Origin: an uncultured Porphyromonadaceae bacterium
Lineage (GTDB): Bacteria > Bacteroidota > Bacteroidia > Bacteroidales > Muribaculaceae
NCBI GenBank assembly: GCA_900546835.1
Contig: UREH01000109.1
Span: 1 to 7,750 of the forward strand
Direction of reading: 5' to 3'
DNA length: 7,750 bases
Positions 1 through 6,282 of this stretch are shown here, in pieces (within the stretch, counting starts at the first letter, position 1; every line of letters begins with the position of its first letter). The translations under genes were made by a program, and so were the position numbers. Under the pieces are notes generated by a model. That model did not search any database and had not been told where the DNA came from. It worked only from the letters and a program-made list of their open reading frames with translations.

Positions 1-41
1 GCTCAGTGTCTCGTGGGCTCGGAGATGTGTATAAGAGACAG
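1..41. other. Untrimmed Nextera sequencing adapter (not genomic)
   Basis: Positions 8-41 match the Illumina Nextera read-2 transposase adapter. The 19-base Tn5 mosaic end, AGATGTGTATAAGAGACAG, lies at 23-41 and is preceded by the adapter-specific part at 8-22. Bases 1-7 (GCTCAGT) equal, from memory, the last seven bases of Nextera XT i7 index N724. This is library sequence, so biology starts at about base 42 and the first gene is cut here. The mosaic end should not be read as a genomic transposon end, because index-side sequence adjoins it and the partner adapter sits at the other contig edge. Confidence 0.97.
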
Positions 42-1930
42 AGAATGGCGCCGGGAAATCGACAATGCTGAAAATCATTGCCGGACTGCAACGTCCTACG
101 TCGGGGCAGGTCGCCGTCCCGGCCGAGACAACCATCGGCTATCTTCCACAGCAGATGAAGCTTGCCGACGAAACTACGTTGCTTGAAGAGGTGCGTAAGG
201 CTTTCTCGCATATCGACACGATGCAGCGGCATCTCGACGACATAAACCGTCAGCTGGCAGAACGTTCAGACTACGAGTCGGAAGAATATGCCCGGCTTAT
301 TGAGCAGTCTACGACACTTACCGACCGTCTGACAATCGAGCATTCCGAAAATCATGAGGCTGAGATGGAGCGCACGCTCATCGGTCTCGGCTTTGTACGC
401 GATGACTTTGACCGCGCCACAGCCGAATTTTCCGGAGGATGGCGCATGCGTATCGAACTGGCGAAACTCCTTCTCCAGCATCCCGATGTACTTCTTCTCG
501 ACGAACCGACCAACCATCTTGACATTGAGTCAATCCAGTGGCTCGAACAGTTCCTGCGATTGAAAGCCAAAGCGGTGGTACTGGTCAGCCACGACCGAGC
601 ATTCATCGACAATGTCACTACGCGCACCATCGAAATTTCCTGCGGCCGTATTTACGATTATGCCGTAAATTACTCCAAATTTGTCGAACTTCGCAAGGAG
701 CGTATCGAACAACAGACGCGTGCATACCTGAATCAGCAGAAAGAGATTGCCGATACCGAGGCTTTTATCGAGCGATTCCGTTATAAGGCTACTAAGGCCG
801 TGCAGGTTCAGAGCCGTATGAAGGCTCTTGCTAAAATCGAACGTATCGAGATTGACGAGGTCGACAATTCACACCTTTCTCTCCGCTTCCCACCGGCTCC
901 GCGTTCGGGCGACTATCCCGTGATTGCCGATAATGTCGGCAAAGCTTATGGTGACCATCAGGTCTTCGACCATGCTACGTTCACTATATCCCGCGGCGAA
1001 AAAATTGCATTTGTCGGTAAGAATGGCGAGGGTAAGTCGACGCTCGTAAAGTGTATCATGGGCGAGATTCCTTTCACCGGCAGCCTGAAAATCGGCCATA
1101 ACGTTCAGATTGGATATTTTGCCCAGAATCAGGCTCAGCTTCTTGACGAGTCGATAAGCGTGTTCGACACCATCGATCGTGTTGCCACCGGGGATATACG
1201 CACTAAGATTCGCGATATACTCGGTGCCTTCATGTTCGGAGGCGAAGCCTCGGATAAAAAGGTAAAGGTGCTTTCCGGTGGAGAAAAGACTCGCCTGGCA
1301 ATGATTCGTCTGCTTCTTCAGCCGGTGAATCTTCTGATTCTCGACGAGCCAACCAACCATCTCGATATGCGCAGCAAGGATGTTCTCAAACAGGCCATCA
1401 AAGATTTCGACGGCACCGTGATTGTCGTGAGCCATGACCGAGAGTTTCTCGACGGTCTTGTGGAAAAGGTCTATGAATTTGGGGGTGGCCGGGTGAAGGA
1501 GTGCCTCGGCGGTATCTATGATTTCCTGGAGAAGAAAAAACTGACGTCGCTTCAGGAACTTGAGTTGAGTAAATCGCCCGGCGGTGGAGTTCAGGCAGAG
1601 CCGGAGCGTAAGGTTGAAGCTGCCCCCGCTGCGCGACCGGAGACTCAGGCCGACGGTCCTGCTCCGCGTCGGCTGAGTTATGCCGAGCAGAAAGAGCGTG
1701 AGAAAATGCTCCGCAAAGCGCGGAAGAAAGTTGAGGATGCAGAAGCCGCTGTGGGAAATATTGAGAAGGAGATTGCCGACATTGAGGCCCGGATTGCTTC
1801 GGGCGATTTGGGAGACAACGACATATACTCGCTTCATCAGCAGCGCACGCGCGAAATGGAGAACGCACTCAGCCTCTGGGAACTCGCTTCGCAGGAACTC
1901 GACGAACTGAACGCTCGGTTTGCCCGGTAG
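42..1930 (+). CDS. ABC-F family ATP-binding cassette protein (YheS/Uup-like), 5' partial
   Basis: Cytosolic protein with two ABC ATPase domains and no membrane segments. ABC-F proteins bind the ribosome near the E site, where they help stalled or antibiotic-blocked ribosomes or tune translation. The frame is open before the ATG at 65: codons 44-64 read N-G-A-G-K-S-T, the first Walker A, so the ATG is internal and the true start lies off the contig. ABC1 shows signature FSGGW (428-442), DEPTNHLD (500-523) and the H-switch histidine at 590. The charged, helical interdomain linker typical of the family spans about 680-920. ABC2 has GKNGEGKST (1016-1042), signature LSGGE (1271-1285) and DEPTNHLD (1343-1366). 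Both catalytic glutamates are present. After a Pro/Ala/Glu-rich spacer, 1667-1927 encodes a coiled-coil C-terminal domain. The visible 628 residues suggest only a few dozen are missing. The 'SGGWRMR' ABC1 signature recalls YheS, but I cannot assign a subfamily, nor tell housekeeping from antibiotic-protection function. No terminator is evident downstream. Confidence 0.95.
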
Positions 1931-2093
1931 GTGGCGCTACTGCAGGCTGTGGCACATTGCTCTGATTTATTTTCAGTGGCGCTCAACCTTTCTTTTATTA
2001 TAAATGTTAATAGAGTAAACATCGGCAGAATGTATCTTATGGACGTCTGCCATCCTGTCTTGAAACATTCTAACTCTAACAACTATTTATAAT

Positions 2094-3152
2094 ATGAAAA
2101 AGGCTCTATTACTGATGGCTCTCATGGTAGGATGCATGAGCGCTTTCGCACAGAAAATCGACAAAAACGAGCTTAAAGAGCTTCAGGCTTTCCTGGCTCA
2201 GCCCACTGAAAAACACGCTACCAATGCTGCCGCTCTGAAAATCACCGATGTCAAGGCTCCCGCTACTTGGGAAGGCGTTACTGTTGAAAACGGCCACATC
2301 ACCGCTATCGAGTGGGCCGACAAGCATCTCGCCGGTACACTGAATCTGGCCGGCTTCTCCCAGCTCACGAAGCTGAATGTTTCCCGCAATGCCCTCACAG
2401 CCCTTAATCTTGACGGCTGTGCCAATCTTGCCCGCGTTGACGCCCAGCGCAACAGAATCGCTGATGTCAATCTCAACGGTTGTTCCGGTCTCCAGACCCT
2501 TAATATCTATAAGAATCGTCTGCTGGAAATCAATATGGCCCAGACTCCACTGATCGAGACCGTTAATATTTCCAACAATTATCTCGTGGGTCTGGATGTC
2601 GCCAATTCTTCAACTCTAAAGACTCTCAACTGCCAGGGCAATCATCTGGAAATGCTCAAGGTTGAAAACTGCACGAATCTTAAAAATCTCTACTGCGGCT
2701 ACAACAAGCTTACCGGCCTTACTCTTGTCGGTGTCGAGAATCTTCAGAACCTGAATATCGACGACAACGAAATTTCCTCGCTGATTGTAAGCAATCTCCC
2801 TGCACTGAGCACATTCATCTGCTCCGACAACAACATGCAGTCGCTTGCAATGCGTCAGTGCCCCGTGCTCCTCGACCTGGTTTGCTCTTATAATAATCTA
2901 ACCACGCTGAGTGTGACCGATTGCCCGCAGCTAATCTTCGTGGACTGCTCCTACAATGACCTTACCCAGCTTACCCTCTCCAACCAGACTTTCCTGCAGC
3001 GTCTGCTTTGCAACAACAACCAGCTCACCATGCTCGACGTTCAGTTCGACCAGGCTCTTACTTACATCAACTGCCGTTACAACATGATCACCGACCTCCG
3101 CACCGTTGGTTGCAACTCTCTCAGCATGATTGCCTGCCAGTGGAACTACTAA
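2094..3152 (+). CDS. Secreted leucine-rich-repeat protein (21-residue repeat type)
   Basis: 352-residue protein with no enzyme motif; LRR solenoids usually bind proteins or other ligands. Residues 1-20 form a signal peptide: lysines at 2-3, a hydrophobic core, and A-F-A before Q20 as a likely signal peptidase I site. Cys14 (M-V-G-C) makes a lipoprotein possible but the lipobox is poor. Residues 21-68 match the N-terminal region often seen before such repeats in Bacteroidota proteins (a short helix, an 'ITDVKAPATWEGVTVENG' segment, then 'ITAIEW'). Residues 69-90 look like a cap repeat. Residues 91-342 are twelve 21-residue repeats without an indel, and 343-352 is a thirteenth broken at half length. 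No sorting domain or C-terminal cap follows the repeats. The start follows an A/T-rich stretch (TATTTATAAT) with no Shine-Dalgarno, as usual in the phylum. It is probably monocistronic: 163 bp from the ABC-F gene and closed by the terminator at 3285-3327. The family assignment is firm, the ligand unknown. Confidence 0.93.
   Translation: MKKALLLMALMVGCMSAFAQKIDKNELKELQAFLAQPTEKHATNAAALKITDVKAPATWEGVTVENGHITAIEWADKHLAGTLNLAGFSQLTKLNVSRNALTALNLDGCANLARVDAQRNRIADVNLNGCSGLQTLNIYKNRLLEINMAQTPLIETVNISNNYLVGLDVANSSTLKTLNCQGNHLEMLKVENCTNLKNLYCGYNKLTGLTLVGVENLQNLNIDDNEISSLIVSNLPALSTFICSDNNMQSLAMRQCPVLLDLVCSYNNLTTLSVTDCPQLIFVDCSYNDLTQLTLSNQTFLQRLLCNNNQLTMLDVQFDQALTYINCRYNMITDLRTVGCNSLSMIACQWNY
2364..3149 (+). 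repeat. 12.5 tandem leucine-rich repeats of 63 nt / 21 residues
   Basis: Each unit fits LxxLxCxxNxLxxLxVxxCxx. Units start every 63 nt from 2364 to 3120 with no insertion or deletion; the last holds only ten residues (LSMIACQWNY) before the stop. Asn at unit position 9 is kept in every repeat. Position 6, normally a buried core site, is Cys in units 5, 6 and 8-13, but Val, Ala or Ile in units 1-4 and 7. DNA identity between units is modest, so this is an old, diverged protein repeat rather than a recent DNA duplication. Confidence 0.93.
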
Positions 3153-3284
3153 GTGATGATCCCCGGTCCCGAGTTACGAAGTCGGGATTCATTAGAATCC
3201 ATTCCTGATTCTCTCCAAACAAAACCTGACCGTTTAACCGGTCGATAGATGCTACAACAGAGCTGAAACATTATATATCTTCCC

Positions 3285-3327
3285 GTTGCCGGAAGTGTCT
3301 TTACCGACACTTCCGGCAACTTTTTAT
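3285..3327 (+). terminator. Intrinsic terminator of the LRR gene
   Basis: A perfect 15-bp inverted repeat (GTTGCCGGAAGTGTC at 3285-3299, complement at 3306-3320) with a 6-nt loop, followed at once by TTTTTATT. No T-run follows on the minus strand, so it acts on plus-strand transcripts. It separates the LRR gene from rprX. The 132 nt between the LRR stop and this hairpin hold only weak inverted repeats (GGATTC/GAATCC at 3185-3200, GACCG/CGGTC at 3228-3243). Confidence 0.92.
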
Positions 3328-3362
3328 TCCTCAAGGTGTATTGGGATATTTTATTTTCAAAA

Positions 3363-3394
3363 TTTGCATAAAAAAATCTTTTATGTTAATTTTG
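3363..3394 (+). promoter_or_regulatory. Bacteroidota-type sigma promoter for rprX(Y)
   Basis: TTTG at 3363-3366 and TAATTTTG at 3387-3394 match the Bacteroides -33 (TTTG) and -7 (TAnnTTTG) elements. The 20-nt gap lies in the expected range. Transcription would start near 3400, leaving an unusually long leader of about 185 nt before the rprX start at 3585. The site lies just after the LRR terminator, where a new transcript should begin. This is motif matching only; the start site is not demonstrated. Confidence 0.7.
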
Positions 3395-3417
3395 CACTGG
3401 AATGTTAAAAACGGGAC

Positions 3418-3469
3418 TATGGGGCTCCGATTCCCTTTAAAACAGATGGAATGACGTGGAGACCCAATA
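3418..3469 (+). promoter_or_regulatory. Nested stem-loop in the rprX 5' leader
   Basis: GGGCTCC (3422-3428) pairs with GGAGACCC (3458-3465) through seven pairs with one bulged A. Inside it ATTCC (3430-3434) pairs with GGAAT (3448-3452) around a 13-nt loop. Past a G/A mismatch, TAT/ATA (3418-3420 with 3467-3469) adds three more pairs. It lies roughly 20 nt after the predicted transcription start. No T-run follows, so it is not a terminator. It matches no riboswitch class I recognise. A chance fold is possible; conservation among relatives would decide. Confidence 0.35.
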
Positions 3470-3519
3470 AACCTGTTGGCGAGCTTATTTGTTAATATTT
3501 TAAAAGAATTTTTAAATCA

Positions 3520-3582
3520 ATGAATCGGTCGAGGTATTTCCATCCTCACGACGGATGCTCCCGGCTGATTCGAGTCAGTTAA
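3520..3582 (+). CDS. Possible 20-codon upstream reading frame before rprX
   Basis: ATG at 3520 opens a 20-codon frame (MNRSRYFHPHDGCSRLIRVS) whose TAA at 3580-3582 ends two bases before the rprX ATG at 3585. The A/T-rich run just upstream (about 3490-3518) is the kind of context Bacteroidota use to start translation, and it is better than that of either rprX start candidate. The spacing would allow translational coupling or leader-peptide control. The peptide resembles nothing I know, and with so short a frame chance remains likely. Confidence 0.22.
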   Translation: MNRSRYFHPHDGCSRLIRVS

Positions 3583-3584
3583 AT

Positions 3585-5156
3585 ATGAAGAAATCCACTA
3601 TCTGGCTGTTGGCCATCCTTATGGCGCTTACGCTTGTAGGACTCCTATATATCCAGATTATATATATGAAAAGCATGATTCGGATGCGCGACGACCAGTT
3701 TACCGAGGGCGTGCGCCGTTCGCTGTATGCTGTATCGTCGTTGCTTGAACAGGACGAAACAAAATATTTCCTTGAAGAGGATGTAGCTCAGGTGGAGTCG
3801 TCGTCGATTTATGCGCAATATGGTGGTGCACCTCATCTCGGCGGGGTGAAGTATTCTTTTACCACCCATAGCGGACTGGCCGGGGAGGTGACCCTCAAAA
3901 GCGATGCCGAGAAAATCTACAAGATTCAGAACGGCAACGGTATCGCCAACAGTTTCAATTCCATGCGCGAGGAGCTGAAGGGCCAGTATCTTTATCAGAA
4001 AGGTGTTATCGACGATGTTATCATCAATATAATGAACAAGGCGGGTGACCGCCCCATAGAGGAACGCGCCGATTCGGTTGCTGTCAGGAAGTACCTGCAG
4101 CGCGAGCTTGAAAACAATGGACTTGAGATTCCGTTTGAATTTGCGGTCGTAAGCCGTAACGGCAAGGTGTTCTATCAGTCTGGAGGTTTTTCCAATGTCA
4201 ATCCGGCGATGCTTGAAAACAGTATGTTCGTGCAGTCGCTGTTTCGCAACGATCCGGCTGTAAAGAAAAATTATCTGAAGGTATATTTTCCTTCAAAGAC
4301 GAAATACATTCTCAGTTCGGTGAAGTTTATGATTCCGTCGTTTATCTTCACCTTTGTGGTCCTGATAGTGTTCCTCTATACCATCATTGTGGCCTTCCGG
4401 CAGAAGAAAATCACGGAGATGAAAAATGATTTCATCAACAACATGACGCATGAGTTCAAGACTCCCATCTCCACCATTTCTCTCGCCGCTCAGATGCTCA
4501 ACGACCAGTCGGTCCGTAAGTCGCCCGAGACGCTTCAGCATATTTCGAATGTAATCAACGACGAGACGAAGCGTCTGCGCTTCCAGGTTGAGAAAGTGCT
4601 TCAGATGTCGATGTTCGATAAGAAAAAAGGTACGCTCCGCATGCAGGATGTAGACGCGAATCTTGTAATTTCCAATGTAGTAAATACGTTCCGTCTGAAA
4701 GTCGAGAAATATGGCGGACGGATTGACTCGAATTTCGATGCGGTCGACGCTATTGTAAATGTCGATGAGATGCATTTTACAAATGTAATTTTCAATCTGC
4801 TTGACAATGCTTTCAAATACAGGAATGAGAATCGCCCACTTCTGCTATCAGTCAGCACCCACGATATATCCAACCAGCGGCTCGAAATCGTGATTGCCGA
4901 CAACGGAATCGGTATCCGGAAGGAGGACCTTAAGAAAATATTCGAGAAGTTTTACCGAGTTTCGACCGGCAACCGGCATGATGTGAAGGGGTTCGGCCTC
5001 GGACTGGCCTACGTACATAAGATGGTTACGCTTATGGGAGGCGAAATCAAGGCTGAAAGCGAGCTCGGGCGTGGCACACGTTTTGTAATCACCCTTCCGC
5101 TACTCGAAACATCGTCTGACGACGAGACCCCCGAACGGACTCAGGATAGTGAGTAA
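3585..5156 (+). CDS. rprX: RprX sensor histidine kinase
   Basis: Inner-membrane histidine kinase that should autophosphorylate and pass phosphate to RprY, encoded next. From the ATG at 3585 it has 523 residues, close to what I recall for Bacteroides RprX (about 520). Two membrane helices (about 6-28 and 248-271) flank a periplasmic sensor region of about 220 residues with no domain I recognise. The HisKA segment carries M-T-H-E-F-K-T-P with phospho-acceptor H289. The ATPase domain has the N box (N-L-L-D-N-A, about 405-409), D-N-G-I-G (439-443), F-E-K-F-Y-R (453-458) and G-F-G-L-G-L (469-474). The acidic tail after about 507 is probably disordered. An in-frame ATG at 3555 would add ten polar residues before MKKSTIWLL; I reject it because MKK leads directly into the membrane helix. 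In Bacteroides fragilis, RprXY was found through its effects on E. coli porin expression; the natural signal is not established. Confidence 0.92.
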   Translation: MKKSTIWLLAILMALTLVGLLYIQIIYMKSMIRMRDDQFTEGVRRSLYAVSSLLEQDETKYFLEEDVAQVESSSIYAQYGGAPHLGGVKYSFTTHSGLAGEVTLKSDAEKIYKIQNGNGIANSFNSMREELKGQYLYQKGVIDDVIINIMNKAGDRPIEERADSVAVRKYLQRELENNGLEIPFEFAVVSRNGKVFYQSGGFSNVNPAMLENSMFVQSLFRNDPAVKKNYLKVYFPSKTKYILSSVKFMIPSFIFTFVVLIVFLYTIIVAFRQKKITEMKNDFINNMTHEFKTPISTISLAAQMLNDQSVRKSPETLQHISNVINDETKRLRFQVEKVLQMSMFDKKKGTLRMQDVDANLVISNVVNTFRLKVEKYGGRIDSNFDAVDAIVNVDEMHFTNVIFNLLDNAFKYRNENRPLLLSVSTHDISNQRLEIVIADNGIGIRKEDLKKIFEKFYRVSTGNRHDVKGFGLGLAYVHKMVTLMGGEIKAESELGRGTRFVITLPLLETSSDDETPERTQDSE

Positions 5157-5251
5157 GCCGTCTGATTTATAAATATGTATAAATTCAGGCCTTTTCACTG
5201 AACAATTTAGCTAAAATTAAATTAATATTAATATAATCAAAAACAAACACT

Positions 5252-5956
5252 ATGGACGATCGTATGCGAATCCTCCTTTGCGAGGATGATGAAAATTTAG
5301 GCATGCTCCTCCGCGAGTATCTTCAGGCTAAAGGGTTCAATGCCGACCTCTATGCCGACGGTGACGCCGGATACAAGGCTTTCCTGAAAGGGAAATACGA
5401 CATCTGCGTTCTTGATGTCATGATGCCCAAGAAAGACGGCTTCCAGCTCGCTCAGGAAATCCGCTCGGTCAACAGCGAGGTGCCCATCATTTTCCTGACT
5501 GCCAAAACCATCAAGGAGGATATTCTGGAAGGTTTCAAAATCGGTGCCGACGACTATATCACCAAACCTTTCTCGATGGAGGAGCTCGTGTTCCGCATCG
5601 AGGCCATCCTGCGCCGTGTGAAGGGCAAGAAGGGGAAAGACGTTACAATGTATAAAATCGGGCGCTTCACTTTCGATACTCAGAAGCAGGTACTTATGAT
5701 TGACGACAAGGTCACGAAGCTCACTACCAAGGAATCTGAACTCCTGAGTCTGCTTTGCGCCCATGTAAATGAGATCCTTGAGCGAAACTATGCTCTCAAG
5801 ACCATCTGGATCGACGACAATTATTTCAATGCCCGCTCGATGGATGTATATATCACCAAACTGCGCAAGCATCTGAAGGATGATCCTCAGATTGAAATCA
5901 TCAACATCCACGGCAAAGGTTATAAACTGATTGCTCCGGAAACAGAGAATAAGTAA
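5252..5956 (+). CDS. rprY: RprY response regulator (OmpR/PhoB family)
   Basis: 234-residue cytosolic transcription regulator, partner of RprX. The receiver (about 5-122) has the acidic pocket E11-D12-D13, phospho-acceptor D55 in V-L-D-V-M-M-P, the switch T83 and K105 before P-F. A short basic linker leads to a winged-helix DNA-binding domain (about 132-229), with recognition helix N-A-R-S-M-D-V-Y-I-T-K-L-R near 193-205 and wing I-H-G-K-G-Y-K-L near 219-226. The sequence is very close to what I remember of Bacteroides RprY; Porphyromonas RprY, without an adjacent kinase, has been tied to oxidative stress and sodium-pump genes. It begins 95 nt after rprX across a strongly AT-rich gap with no strict promoter match, so co-transcription from 3363-3394 is the simplest reading. 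The start is set by the A/T-rich context just upstream and by the family N-terminus; M5 is a less likely alternative. Confidence 0.95.
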   Translation: MDDRMRILLCEDDENLGMLLREYLQAKGFNADLYADGDAGYKAFLKGKYDICVLDVMMPKKDGFQLAQEIRSVNSEVPIIFLTAKTIKEDILEGFKIGADDYITKPFSMEELVFRIEAILRRVKGKKGKDVTMYKIGRFTFDTQKQVLMIDDKVTKLTTKESELLSLLCAHVNEILERNYALKTIWIDDNYFNARSMDVYITKLRKHLKDDPQIEIINIHGKGYKLIAPETENK

Positions 5957-6001
5957 GACCGGTTAAAGAGGCTTTCTTCTGTTTTGAAGACTGATACCAT
6001 T

Positions 6002-6044
6002 TCAAAGGCATCCGACAACTGAAATGCCGGATGCCTTTGATTTT
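6002..6044 (+). terminator. Intrinsic terminator of the rprXY transcript
   Basis: A 13-bp perfect stem (TCAAAGGCATCCG at 6002-6014 with its complement at 6028-6040), a 13-nt loop, then TTTT at 6041-6044. It begins 45 nt after the rprY stop. The minus-strand side lacks a T-run, so it would not efficiently stop transcription coming from the convergent helicase gene. Confidence 0.9.
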
Positions 6045-6282
6045 ACCGTATTATTCGCTAAATTTCCGTGATATAAAAGCGCGAAAATGGAATTTAGTTA
6101 AGGGTAAGCAAATAAGCGATTTAGCAAGATGTTGATTTTCGGCTTGTGCCCAAGTATTTTTTAAGAGTCGAAAATCGTATAACACTCTAATTTACTGCTG
6201 GTCATTCAGATAATTGGCTGATTGAATGAATGGTCTTTTAAATGACAGGGAGCCTATACCCCAAAATTGAGTGAATGAAAGC
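6045..6282. other. Gene-free AT-rich gap between convergent genes
   Basis: No reading frame of useful length, no tRNA and no clear terminator for the minus-strand helicase. I see only weak inverted repeats: GATTTTCG at 6134-6141 with CGAAAATC at 6169-6176, and TCATTCA at 6202-6208 with TGAATGA at 6223-6229. Related CTAAAT/ATTTAG words recur between about 6057 and 6125. The gap lies where sequence character changes from the rpr genes to the lower-G+C helicase, so it may contain the edge of an inserted segment, but no flanking direct repeat is visible. Confidence 0.6.

Noticed and set aside
23..41. Tn5 mosaic-end sequences at both edges, as if a transposon were present
   Set aside because: They are joined to library adapter sequence outside the mosaic ends, so they come from Nextera tagmentation and not from a genomic element.
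869..1837. 322-codon open frame on the minus strand inside the ABC-F gene
   Set aside because: It is fully antisense to a gene with intact ABC motifs, its translation shows no domain or start context, and long antisense frames are expected from this codon bias.
1930..1985. GTGGCGCT repeated after the ABC-F stop (near 1930 and 1977)
   Set aside because: Eight-base direct repeat, not inverted, so it cannot form a terminator; too short to suggest an insertion target duplication.
2033..2040. TATCTTAT as a -7 element for the LRR gene
   Set aside because: Only six of eight bases fit TAnnTTTG and no TTTG lies about 20 nt upstream. The gene must have a promoter in 1931-2093, but I cannot place it.
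2094..2153. Lipoprotein signal in the LRR protein (Cys14)
   Set aside because: M-V-G-C is a poor lipobox and an ordinary signal peptidase I site (A-F-A before Q20) fits better, though lipidation is not excluded.
2364..3149. Tandem repeat of 63 nt read as a CRISPR-like or recombination array
   Set aside because: The period is in frame and conserved at protein level only; there are no identical DNA repeats or unique spacers.
4293..4775. 160-codon minus-strand open frame inside rprX
   Set aside because: Antisense shadow of the kinase core; the plus strand encodes clear HisKA and ATPase motifs.
5297..5911. 204-codon minus-strand open frame inside rprY
   Set aside because: Antisense shadow of a highly conserved response regulator; no recognisable protein features.
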